DNA of 64,000 nucleotides from Turritopsis dohrnii (Eukaryota > Cnidaria > Hydrozoa > Anthoathecata > Oceaniidae), in assembly GCA_027922465.2 (NCBI GenBank), contig BQMF02000016.1, positions 744,001 through 808,000 of the forward strand, read 5' to 3'. Position 1 is the first letter of the stretch, and each line of letters starts with the position of its first letter. The position numbers were made by a program, and so were the translations under genes. Under the pieces are notes generated by a model. That model was not told the DNA's origin, did not search any database, and saw nothing but the letters and a program-made list of their open reading frames with translations. Shown in pieces: positions 24,701 to 34,436 of the stretch.

Positions 24701-27700
24701 TTTCACGTAAATTTGACAAGCATTTAATTTGGTTATGAACGATAAAAAATGAAATTTGAATGTAATTTATTTTGCTACAAAAGAAGAAAAGGTAAATTTG
24801 GCGTAGTCTTAATTTGGGCATTTCAAACTACAATCCTGGACATAACATGTGGCAGTATTGATGTTTTTCATGAAGAATTCAAACACCCTTTCCCCCAACA
24901 TAAATGTTTCGATTTGTGTCCAGCTAGGGGCCCCAACAAACATTGATAACATTGATGGTGGGGGAACGGGAGCCTCATGATGTGAATTTCATGCTTACTG
25001 CCACAATAGTTTGTCCGGTATTGTAGAATCGCCAAATTCGCCAAATTTTCGGCTCGCCAAAATTTGTACGCAAGAGGTAATTCTGATGAATGTGAAATAA
25101 TTCTGCTGATGAACATGTATATCCTACTCATAAACTATAGCAGAAATGTCATTTAGTTTGATTGATAGGTACAGGTTTTTCATTTATGGACAGATGGATT
25201 TGATTTATGTTCCGAAGTAGAAAAATTGAAAGTACTGGCTGATAACTTTAAAACTGGCACCTGCAGTTCACATCAAGTCTCATAGTCATGTCAATACTCG
25301 ATCAAATTCAATCAATCAATCAATCAGTCAATCAATCAATCAATCAATTAATCAATCAATCAATCAATTCGACGTATATTTGTATAGATCACCAAAAATA
25401 CGCAATGTTAGTTTTTAGTAAATACTACTGAAATGGGCAATCTATGTTAGAGACCGCCATAATTAGACAAAGCTGAGAGGATTGACGGACACCATGGATA
25501 TCACAAAAAACTACAGGACATTACAAGACTGAACAATTAAAAAGGAGGCTGAAAAATAAATTTAACATCAGTGTAAATGAGGGTATGAAGCAGATCAATC
25601 AATAGCAATAAGAATTCAAAAAAGTGTATATCAAATTAGATTTCAATTTAGGCAAAGACAAATCGATCAGTGTATAACAATTAGCTAAGTCAAGTCAAAA
25701 TCTAATTAATTAAGGCTCACACACACAGCAATTGTTTATCTTTTAATTATAATAGCGTATGTATATTTGTTTGAATATTAGTTTCTGTAAGGTCTCAATT
25801 TATTTAAATGGGCCTGGAATTAATTGTGAATTTTATTTTTGGTAAACAGCAACTGCCTGGCATTGGATCTTCATTTAACTTAATCTGATGGCCAATTAAA
25901 TTGGTAGAAACGAACGTTCACCTGCGTGATTAGCAAAACTGGTAAGCTTGTAAGAATGTAAAGCTGGAAAGTAAAATGTGAAGCTGAAATACAATTGATT
26001 AAAGTATCTGTAGTTGTTGTAGTTGTTCTCGCTTGATGATTTCTGTAAATATTACCAGACAAGTAAGGTTTTAAATGATTCTTGGAAACTCACGGGCGAC
26101 CTGGTTTACTTTCAAAGCGTTAACGGATGATTTATTCTTTGCTTCTATCGCTTTATATGAATTTGACCTTGAGATTACCTTCGTTAGAAAACAATGCTCA
26201 TGTGATACGTTACGGCTGCTTTGTTATTCGGCACTTAGCAGAAATGAATTTAAAAATGAATTAACGAATTAGTGAATTAATGAACTAGAAATTAATTAAA
26301 AAATATTTTTGTTGATGCATATTTTAAAGCACAGATGTGAGAGGTCTTTCTTAGTTCCGGAAATTTGGTAGAAAATATACACACATAATACTGTGCAACA
26401 GGTTTAATTTCGCTTCAACAGCTAATCTACATTTCAGGAAAGGTGACAGAGCAGTTGTAAATGCAATTAATATTTTTCATATACAGTGTGTCTTCAAAAA
26501 AATCTTTGCACTGAGACCCCACATTGATATTTATAAAAAACATTTCGTGAACAATGAGACGATTAAACTTGTTTTGCTTGAAATTTATTTTCCAAATTAC
26601 TTTTATTTTTCTAATAAATTATTTCTTTCTAATAAATTATTTTGTTAATAGTGCGAATCATTGATAAAAATTGATTTTTCTTCCTCCCTGATTTTCAATT
26701 TTTGAAAAATTTACAAAACATCCTAACGATTGATATAAAAATGAAGTTTATTACGGAAACAAATAAAAAGGACGTGAAGAAACATGTGAATATAATAACA
26801 ACTTCAAACAAAGAAAATTAAAACAGACTCGGAATCGTAGGTTTGGAAATTGTGCTCACCATTATTTTGTGTTGCTGAAATAGAGATAACCCACTTTCCT
26901 TTTATACCAGTATTAGTAGCAATTAAATCACTCATATGAGATGCAATATCCTGACGTGTATCGGAATCGGAATCAAGAAAGTAAGGATGTACCCCTCGTA
27001 GATTTGTCACCAATTGATAATGTAGAATGACATAGGTCAAATTACCGTCACTGACAAAAACACTTTGAAAACGTTTTGGCCCTTTATCAGGATGCTCCAC
27101 GCTCAAAAGCTTATCATAAGTAATGATAAAAACTTGAGCTGCTGTGAAGTCTTGCACAGACTTATCGAAGTTGTTTATATCTATACTTGCTCGGTCCAGT
27201 GTTTCCTGATCAAAGGATTCCTCGTATTGGACTGTGCCACCGTTCTCTGTTGAAAGTTCCGCTGGAAAGACCGAAAATGTTGCACCGGAATTAATCGTTT
27301 CGAACGGTTTCGTGGGAGGTGGTACCCGTAATGTAATGATATCATTTACAGAAATCTATAAAGATTGTGTTTGCGTTATTAGTTTGCTACTATGTTTTTG
27401 CCGAAAGTCTCCTATTTATCTTGATTGTGACAACAGTTGTCGTTTGACCTTCGTAGAAATAACAAAGGTTTGACCGAAATTGGTATGGTTACGCCTTGTT
27501 AGACAAGATTATTTTTAATATTTTGTATTATTTATTATTTATTTTTTAATTATTTTTATTTCATTATGAAGTATTTAACGAATCCAGATGAATGGTCTCA
27601 TCTAATCTATTTCACTCAAATGACTTGGGTCGATCCAGCATTGTGGTACAACTTACCCACCCATGGTGAGTCGCTGCAAATTGGATTTCACCAGAACCAC

Positions 27701-30700
27701 TACCATGAAATCCGAGGGTGATAACCACTATACTTTGGCGCCAAAGAAAACCAAGATAATTTAACCCAAATCCTTTTTAGTTAAATATCGGAATTGTACT
27801 TAACTAATTAATAGCCTAAGGACACTTATTTTACCATAAACGGAAAAGAGTAAATAAATTCGAATATTCGACAGACTAATTTAAAGTAGGTAATAATCTA
27901 ATTAATTAAATAAGGATTTTGATTAATTAATTAATTATTTTATTAATTAGATATTATTTTAACAAATTAATTAATTTTTATCATGAATTTTATAAAGGCT
28001 ACCGTTACAGGACATATTGTTTCACAGTGCAAAAAGCAGAACGTTTGAAAATTTTCACAGACGAGTGTTCTCAGGAAAACCTACGTTAATGTGACTAAAT
28101 GCTTACGTAAAAAGATTTTTCTATCCTGCCATATATCAGCATTGGTTGTATTAAGGAAACATTAAGGAAAACGTCTCTCCCTTTCGGTAGATACTTCGGT
28201 CTTTTATGATTATAAAACACTAAAGAGAAATCAAGCACAGAGGTTAACCTTGATTGTTAGACTTCATCGAAAGGCCATTTCTAAATTACTGCTAAGAGAT
28301 GCTTGACATAAAATATGGTTTGTGCTCTTCTAGTTTCATGTCACGGATTTTGTCGGGCAGAAAAATTGAAAGCCTGACTTCTACGATCACATATGACAGT
28401 TACTCTCTGAACTTTCCATAGGTTGCAATTGCATCAAAACAAACAAGAATATTCTTGATAAATTTGAATGAAAACTTAAAGCTTCCGGAAAGAACTATTA
28501 AATTCGTACAAGATATTAAATTAAACAAAAAGAAGAAATGGTATGTACATTCGTAGCTGCAGTTGAATTTCTCTGTGAGTAAGTATACATGACGCCCCGC
28601 TTCATTTATTATGGATGAAGTTTCCATTTCAATGCTTTATTTTGGCGATACAAACGGTTGCACACAGCAGTTCACCTCATTGTACCCAACAATGGCAAAG
28701 TTATCTAGCAAAGACTTATACGTTGAAATTGCATAAGTGTTGTTTTCATCACTAACTAGTACGACTTGAAATGTGGTATTCAAACTGTGTCCTTGCAGAC
28801 TCCCAAATGTTATTATTCATGCGTGTTTTGCGTTGAAGTTATCATTGCTTATTTGTCGGACATCTTTACTTGTACTTTGTAATGTATCTGCAGGATCAGT
28901 CTCGTAGTAATACATCGATCAATTAAGACATAAAGTTAAGAACCGTATCTTTATTGTTTGAAGGTGCAAAATCTTTTATGCCGTTATGTGACAACTGAGA
29001 CTCTCAATCAAAGTAATTGCTCACGTAAAATTTTTTCAAACGTGCGTAACATTGGCTTTGTTAAAGTGAAAGCCATAAAAAATTGTTACATACCTGTTTT
29101 TGTTTTCGGAAATTGGTTTTATTGTTAAACATCTAAATTGATCGTTAAGAAAATAATGAGTTTTTCTGAAGTTATTTTTTCGATTTTTTCTTTTTCTATT
29201 TTTCCAATTTCGAAAAAAATACATCATTGGAAAGAGGAAAAAATAAGGTTTTGAATAATATAAAAATTATCATCCAATGATCAGAATTTATTGAAATATA
29301 AGCGGTTATAGATCTTGTTGCCACTTTTTTGAAACACACTGTACAATAAAAGATATTTGTATAACCGACGTTTGATAGTTCAAATGCATGTTAATTCAAA
29401 CGCACGATTAATATAAAATTAGTTTTCCCTGCAGCTATCATTAATTTAACTGTTTTTCGTCACATGTTTTCAAATTATCAGAATTCAACTGTAAGTAATA
29501 ACATGGTACATTCAGTAAAACAATTAATAACAAAAAATGATTTTTATTTAAAACAAACACAAATAGCAAATTGAAGATAGGAAATGCTCACCAAAATTTC
29601 CTCTCGAATTTCTGAGAATAGCAACATGGGTTTATTCAATTTGATTTTGACATAATTGTGTCTTTGAACTTTTTGAATTTCTCCGACTGGATACAAATCT
29701 CAAATAAAAGAGATTTGGTATGATTGTTTTGTATTTAACTGATTTAGAGGATGTGATTCAAAATAACGTAAATTTACATACTTCCTGCTACAAAAATATA
29801 GTAAAAATATTAGCAACCGTGTTGTGAATATCATTACACGATCTATTATCTTCACGGTCACACTTTTTTGAGATATCACATACTTGTGAAGGGGCTCAAC
29901 AGTTATTGTTGTAAAGTATACTAGCCTCACAATTGAAAAGTTATGGCAACAAATGACCGAGTATGGAGTGTGACAGAAACTGTTGTTTTGAAATTCGAAT
30001 AAATTGTCATAAATAGTATATAATGGAACTAGGATCTTATTATTTTAATTTTTTTCAAAATTTTAAAATATATGAAAATAGGGCATTTAAATATAGAGGA
30101 ATTCATTTCTGAACTTACTTTTCCAAGAAAATGTGAGTTTTGTTAAGAAATTGACACTTTTTGTCATCAAGGGTGTTAAGAATGCCCTTAGCAACGCCTT
30201 AGTAACGCTTTCATCCTCTCTAAAAACGGTAAAATTGCCCAACTTCTAATATAACCTTGGGTTCGAAGTTGGTACAGAATGTTCCGTAAATAACTGGGCT
30301 ATCAAGAAAAAAAAATTAGAGCAAAAAACACAAATTACAAGTGTTTTGGTGGAGTTTGAAATTGCCCCTACTAAAAGTGAAAAATGCCTAAAATTTGTAG
30401 AGTAAAAGCTAGGACCAAGAAACCAAGAGGAAGAAGAGGATTTTGTGGATCTAAAGCTCTTGCTGATGTAAATAATGACAAAAGATGTAAATAGTATTGT
30501 AAATAATTTGAATACTCCAGAAGCAGCACTGGTAAATACTGTAAATATAGACAATGTTTCATCCATGGATAATCCAACTGTCGACACAAAATCTGAACCA
30601 TTAAAAACTGCCTCTCAAAGAAAGGTTGTACATATCCAAGAACAGTCTCCATCTTCAGACAGAAGAGTCAGTGACAGTGGGTACAGAATAATTGATATGG

Positions 30701-32526
30701 AAATTTTATCATCTGTGGTTAGCCTTCTGATATGTCCGTCGTGCATGTTAGAAAACATGAAACTTACCGAAGTCTCCCAAAAAAAAAATGGACTTGCGTC
30801 ATGTTTGTTATTTCAGTGCCAACGTTGTAGTTATTTCATTGAAAAGTACACTTCTAAATCCACCACCACTATATCATTTGAAGTGAATACTAGAGCTGTC
30901 TACAGCATACGGAACTTAGGTCATGGTTACGCTGGACTTGAACGTTTATTGGCTTTAATGAACTTACCGAAACCAATGACTAGTAATAATTTCGATAAGA
31001 TAGTTAGTCGTTTAGCTAAAGCTGTAAAAGAAGTTGCTGATTTATCAATGCAAGATGCATGTACAGAGTTGAAAGAGCTACCTACAAGCCGTATGGTACG
31101 GTATAGGGATAGGATAGGATAGGACGGGATAGGATTCCAAAAGTTCGGTATGTCGCTTGGGGGAACCTTTTACCCTTGGCGTGTATGATGCTGTTGCTAA
31201 CTTCAACTTTGGCAAAAAAGCTTCCCTTTTGGTTTATGAAAAAATGGCTATTGTACCAGGAAAATATACATTGAATGGTTGTGCTTCATTGAATCGAAAA
31301 CGACTGTTTTCTTCAGTATATGCAAACTTAGAGACCACTAAGAAGCGTAGAAAAATAATTCGTGGTAAAAGGAAGTCAAAGGATGACAAAAATGAACAGC
31401 AAGATGGGAAATCTTATGAAGCTGGTGCTTTTTGACATTTATTACTGCATAAAAGTTTTGTGTTTTTAACACTTTTCTTTATTTAAACTATATTCTTACG
31501 TTTTCTGGGCTTTTTCTCAAAATGGACTTTTTTAATGCACCGGCCTTAATTTCTGAGGAACCGTTTGACCGATCAAGCTGAAAATTTCAGGAGAGATTCA
31601 TTTTATGATCTAGTGTGTTTTAAGTGAAATAGATTCCCTATATTGTTGTGAATTTTTGTATTATTTACATTTTTCTAATGAAAATTGCTCAATTTTTTTA
31701 CACCTCATTTTCAGCATTAATACAGTGAAAATTGAAATTCATATGGGAAATCTATTCCACTTAAAACACTCTTCTAACTTAACTTAAGACACCTTCCAAA
31801 TCTCAAGAGAATCCGACATGTAGATTTTGTGATATTTAGGCCGGCAGCGCAGTCTCAAAAAGATTTTGATCCTTAGCAACCGGTTGCCATGGCAACTACA
31901 GGTACCAATTTTAAAGGATTTTTGCTGTGTAAAAATATGTAACGTGGTGACATACTTTAGAAGTTCTGAAATTGTTTCAGTCTTGAAAAAAAAATTCTGG
32001 GGGGTTACCCCCTTAACAATATTCTCAGATAGTAATCCATCAAATGATAAGTTTGGATTGATTAAGTCTTGGTTTTAACACTGTAGCGAACTCTCATCGC
32101 ATTCTTGTCGACCCCTTAATATTTAGCTGAAGGAGAAAGTTTAAGTGATGAGATTTTAATGAACGAATTTTAGGTTTTAGGAAGAAAAAAATAATTCCCA
32201 ATAAATTAAATATATAGTATAGATACTCTCCACACACCAAACTACCTGCGTTTTGGAAAGTTTCGTTACGAGAGTTTTTGCCATATAACATTCCCTTAAC
32301 TTCTGAAGCTGATTTAAGGTCACTTCGAAAACTAGCTTCTACGGCTACAAATTTGGAACTGGCCTTAACCCAGATATTACCCACTTTTTAGATCACACCA
32401 TTTTTTATATTAACAACGGAAAACAAAGAATGAAAAACATTTAGCAATATTTATAATTATATTTGCAAAGTTCTTACCAATGCACGACGCTAACCCAAGT
32501 GGCATCAAAACTAATATTACTGCCAT
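18578..32526 (-). CDS. NIDO-domain type I membrane protein, six exons
   Basis: Joining exons 32526-32478, 32338-32246, 29698-29592, 27355-26860, 19863-19780 and 18732-18578 gives 984 bases, 327 codons plus stop, with every junction in phase (1,1,0,1,1). The order is a signal peptide (MAVILVLMPLGLASC), a linker, a NIDO domain spanning exons 3 and 4, a Thr/Ser-rich stalk, one hydrophobic helix (VVAGLMLLVSIVVFAVFMI) and a charged tail of about 20 residues. NIDO domains occur in nidogen, alpha-tectorin, SNED1 and mucin-4 type extracellular proteins, where they mediate matrix or surface interactions. The function here is inferred as a cell-surface adhesion or recognition protein. Introns carry NIDO exon relics, a Kolobok relic, MITEs and a SINE. 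The exon 2 acceptor is the least certain part. Confidence 0.7.
19158..19414. mobile_element. Palindromic MITE with 10-base target duplication
   Basis: Inverted arms of about 45 bases (left 'ggtggcccatatgtgccatg', right in reverse 'ggtggctcacatgttccatg', continuing to 'ttaagttataactc') enclose tandem blocks of the type 'gaggttagaatactaact'. CAAATTTTAC flanks both sides (19158-19167 and 19405-19414). The duplicated block B (around 33850) lacks it. The 9-10 base duplication would fit a Mutator-like or related family. Confidence 0.75.
19780..19863 (-). CDS. NIDO gene exon 5, Ser/Thr stalk
   Basis: An 84-base, phase 1-1 exon between TAG and GTGAGT encoding EDFQFKMTTSSSPTTQKNIS and a few more residues. 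The Thr/Ser run suggests an O-glycosylated stalk next to the membrane. Placement rests on matching phase and on the adjoining membrane exon. Confidence 0.55.
19900..21200. other. Intron sequence of the NIDO gene, nothing recognised
   Basis: The region lies in the intron between exons 4 and 5. The minus open frame 20606-20818 shows no domain and no matching splice phases, and no repeat family was recognised. Confidence 0.5.
21234..21450 (+). mobile_element. tRNA-derived SINE, copy 2
   Basis: A-box TGGTGTAGTGG (21242-21252) and B-box GTTCGAGTCC (21286-21295) are closer to the tRNA consensus than in copy 1. The shared body includes 'gcaagtcggcgggcggaaga' and the tail is (CTTA)n near 21433-21450. 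A further short piece occurs near 24213-24230 ('gcagtgcagtgatggtg'). Confidence 0.85.
22542..23108 (-). pseudogene. NIDO exons 3-4 relic inside the NIDO gene intron
   Basis: A first exon (23108-23005) encodes MYEFTFKYRKAFETTTVDLN then YMLLFPQRKIKRLY, aligned in shape with exon 3 and with the same phases (1 in, 0 out, GTAAGA donor). The next exon begins at 22909 with IHLNGFLATEAMEILQ and reaches NIVHYGQSLTLR. There the frame is lost, and the rest (LKNDIYLFTGKIYDLKYMFY, then NTFQVVLVTDGDVTFAILNY) continues in another frame to a TGA at 22542. The FQVVLVTDG..TFAI..Y core is unmistakably NIDO. The TNtgi.G.W end is missing. A frameshift plus truncation makes this a dead paralogue. Confidence 0.65.
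23835..23985 (+). CDS. Possible terminal exon, unrecognised
   Basis: After a pyrimidine-rich 'attctattcttccag' acceptor, the plus strand reads DFRYAFLYGNVDEQKVPAKG then FVKCGTTSPGDIDAFVYQNG and stops after about 50 codons. A possible upstream partner ends at a 'ggactaaaggttagt' donor near 23588. The composition looks protein-like but I recognise no family. It is antisense to the NIDO gene intron and could equally be chance or a retroelement fragment. Confidence 0.25.
25310..25367. repeat. ATCA microsatellite
   Basis: About 14 imperfect tandem copies of the four-base unit caat/atca with two interruptions. Confidence 0.9.
26860..27355 (-). CDS. NIDO gene exon 4, NIDO core
   Basis: A 496-base exon. 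It starts ISVNDIITLRVPPP, continues VQYEESFDQETLDRASIDIN, RFQSVFVSDGNLTYVILHYQ, and LIATNTGIKGKWVISIS. These follow the NIDO order: 'yYre...l..a...i', 'FQ.vlvsDg..tyaI..Y', then 'TNtgi.G.W...i'. The exon leaves the open frame at a strong GTGAGC donor after QNN, one base into a codon. If unspliced the frame would stop at 26804. Confidence 0.8.
28637..28915 (-). pseudogene. NIDO core exon relic with in-frame TGA
   Basis: The minus strand reads MYYYETDPADTLQSTSKDVR then QISNDNFNAKHA, an in-frame TGA (28819-28817), then IITFGSLQGHSLNTTFQVVL, VSDENNTYAISTYKSLL, DNFAIVGYNEVNCCVQPF and TAA. This aligns with the middle of exon 4 of the active gene. The 5' end is cut next to a family A MITE (about 28925-29341) and the 3' NIDO end is missing. 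It lies in the intron between exons 3 and 4 of the complete gene, so it may be the original exon 4 of this copy or a duplicate. Confidence 0.7.
28925..29341. mobile_element. Family A MITE, truncated copy
   Basis: Ends in 'ttttttgaaacacactg' before TA. Its interior matches 8310-8726 ('aaaatcttttatgccgttat' pairs with 'ataacggcataaaagatttt' near 8464), and the left end is lost at the NIDO relic. Confidence 0.65.
29592..29698 (-). CDS. NIDO gene exon 3, start of NIDO domain
   Basis: Encodes DLYPVGEIQKVQRHNYVKIK then LNKPMLLFSEIREEIL. LYP.G at the start and a 'pmllFs' strand are typical of the beginning of a NIDO domain. The exon has the same 107-base length and phases as 10747-10641, with a GTGAGC donor. 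Confidence 0.75.
30475..31435 (+). pseudogene. Second Kolobok/Mutator-like transposase relic
   Basis: The first frame (30475-31122) carries GYRIIDMEILSSVVSLLICP, C-x2-C pairs, KKNGLASCLLFQCQRC and FEVNTRAVYSIRNLGHGYAG, the same order as the protein at 14106. A GGATA microsatellite (31103-31134) interrupts it. The second frame (31157-31435) resumes with YDAVANFNFGKKASLLVYEK, VPGKYTLNGC, KKRRKIIRGKRKSKDDKNEQ and ends SYEAGAF. The catalytic middle is deleted here too, with the microsatellite at the junction. Codons upstream of 30475 may belong to the same protein. It sits in antisense orientation in the intron between exons 2 and 3 of the NIDO gene. Confidence 0.7.
31610..31775. repeat. Inverted repeat downstream of the Kolobok relic
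   Basis: 'gtgttttaagtgaaatagat' (from 31616) and 'atctattccacttaaaacac' (to 31771) are reverse complements with one mismatch, separated by about 110 bases. It could form a stem-loop in RNA or mark an internal element. Confidence 0.7.
32246..32338 (-). CDS. NIDO gene exon 2, N-terminal linker
   Basis: Encodes a polar segment ending SEVKGMLYGKNSRNETFQNA, conserved in the copy at 11308-11213. The GTAGTT donor is shared in type with that copy. The acceptor (TAG before 32338) is chosen because it keeps phase; it has a weak pyrimidine tract. Confidence 0.55.
32478..32526 (-). CDS. NIDO gene exon 1, signal peptide
   Basis: ATG at 32526-32524 starts MAVILVLMPLGLASCI, a hydrophobic secretion signal. 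It ends one base into a codon at a GTAAGA donor. The copy at 11676-11628 is nearly identical, which supports the start. Confidence 0.75.
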
Positions 32527-32849
32527 TGTTGACGCATTCTCTTCAAGTGGAAATTATTTGCTATCTGTCATGCAAAAATAGATAAAGTACGTTCAATTTT
32601 AATATGATTATCTTCCACTTTGCCAAATTTTGATTCTTCCAAATTTTCTTTTTGTCATTCTATTAGAAAATACATTTACAGCAAAATATTTTCTTCGACC
32701 TCATGTCAACTCTGCAGTGATGATGTTTTCAAAACATCACATTTCAAAACATATCGAAATTAAAAATTTTTAAATATTGAAATATCGAAATATCGTTAAG
32801 AAAATGAGTGGAAAGAGCTAATGTATAAATGAATGCCATGTGAAGGAAA

Positions 32850-33010
32850 TTGGGTAGATGACATATCGGGCGTTGCTGGAGGTCATCTAGGAGAGCACAG
32901 ACCCTTGACTGGGTTCATGTCGCCCATGTAGAATACTACTGTGCCTCCAACCTAAGCAGTGGCCCCACCTGGAAAGTTGATGTAATAGCAACTGAGTTTG
33001 GTCAGCCACA
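32850..33010. other. GC-richer unassigned segment
   Basis: The stretch 'gggcgttgctggaggtcatc' through 'ggccccacctggaaagttga' is clearly less AT-rich than its surroundings and has no counterpart in block A. There is no open frame of note; it may be an inserted short retroelement piece. Confidence 0.35.
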
Positions 33011-34436
33011 TAAAACAATACCAAATTTGTGGACGTTTATTTAATAAGTTTTTTCGAGCGCACTGATTATGTATACACACACAAATACCTAATCTTTTTG
33101 TTTTTCACACTATCCAAATCTTCTGTTCCGACAGCAGACACATCAAAATTTTCAAACTAGTCTGCTATAATGAGTTTGTTCTATCCAGTGTTTAAGGTCA
33201 ATTCAATTCACGAGTTTTGGGAACATAAGGTGGAGATGAAAAAGAGTTGTGTAACAACAACTTTCTTTTTTTATGCATCCTCTCACAGTTTTTACATCTG
33301 CGCACTGTTTTGACAATTGGATTCTAGCCATGAGTTTTTAGCCAGTAAAACCAACAAATTAAATCAAAACAAATTAAAGGATAATCTGAACATTGATTAC
33401 ATCATGAGCAAAAGAACTCTTTTTCTAACATTAACATTGGATTGGCCAAAAAATGTTACAGTGAATAATTGTTTTAACAATTAACAGCATCTAGTATCAT
33501 TAAAAACCGTCAGTTTCCATCACATTAAAGATAATAAATTGTTTTTGGTCTCTCCATATTGAAAATGAAAAAAAAGTAAGAAAATCACATGGCGAATCCA
33601 AGTAACAATAACAATTGAATTCTTGATTAAAAATGCTAATGAAGACCCATCGCATCGTCTCAAAATTTACGAGTAAGATAATACAACTTCCAGTTCCCTT
33701 GATTTCAATATCTCCTCAAAATTACCAGTAGACCAAACACTCATATAGATTTGAAATCGAAGGCAATTAAAAGGTTTACCTCGTCAGTTAGTGTGGATTA
33801 ATGGTTATCTTGTCTCCTTCTTACAACCGCTGATCGCTTTATTTTCACACAATTGAAACATAATTGAAACATAACAGAATAAGGAGTTAAGAAATCGAAG
33901 TTTTTGATTGGTATCGTAGTTACCTTTAGCTTTTTGGTGTTTAGCTGAAGATCATAGGAAACTTTTACAGCAATTCATGTTTCTCTTTTCATAGTAACAG
34001 TTATAGATCTGCTTGCTGCAATGTCACAACACTTTCCGTAAAAATCCCTTTTGTTGAACAATATGGAAATCGACTATATTGATCTGCCTGCAAAAACATC
34101 AATTTTACATTTTTGACAAAGCCAGACTAGCTTCATCAATCAAAAAATGACAAGTATTTACAAGTCTTCATAATTTTATTTTCCTACAAACATTGTGAGT
34201 TTTAGATTCGTCACTTATTAGTTGAACAAGTGTTTATAAGTGTTATAACAATTGATCAATATGATCTTCAGCTCAAACTCCAGCTCAATTTAATATCTTT
34301 GTATTTGGAATGCTTTCAATTTTGTTTCCGAACATGAAGATTTGAACCGGTGTGAACATATCAGCAAAAAATTGATTTGTGATTTCCCAGCATTCAAATT
34401 TTGAAGTCATTAGCTGTGAATCGATGATGTAATATA

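Larger units (their letters stand above)
23200..26800. other. Intron/repeat sequence with no confirmed gene
   Basis: Contents visible are repeated 'catttaatttgg' and 'gatggcgatt' blocks at 24230-25060, an ATCA microsatellite at 25310-25367, and a 'tacagtgtgtcttc' MITE-like end at 26484. One possible plus-strand exon (23835-23985) is listed separately. The remainder shows no domain-bearing frame. Confidence 0.5.
29515..33935. repeat. Segmental duplication, block B
   Basis: Direct-orientation partner of 10560-19500 (see block A). It is shorter because it lacks the SINE, the Kolobok copy of block A and the 1.1 kb piece holding the membrane exon (17850-18935). It is interrupted by its own Kolobok relic between about 30000 and 32100. 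Confidence 0.8.

Noticed and set aside
25310..25367. CRISPR-like direct repeats
   Set aside because: These are perfect four-base microsatellite units with no spacers, in a eukaryotic context.
26804..26859. C-terminal extension of the NIDO core frame to its stop
   Set aside because: A strong GTGAGC donor at 26859-26854 gives a phase that joins the stalk exon, so these codons are probably intron.
32000..32024. Right end of the second Kolobok copy at 'ggggttacccccttaa'
   Set aside because: TTAA follows a GC-rich end, but no matching left terminus was found and the sequence differs from the TIR of the 13663-15715 copy.
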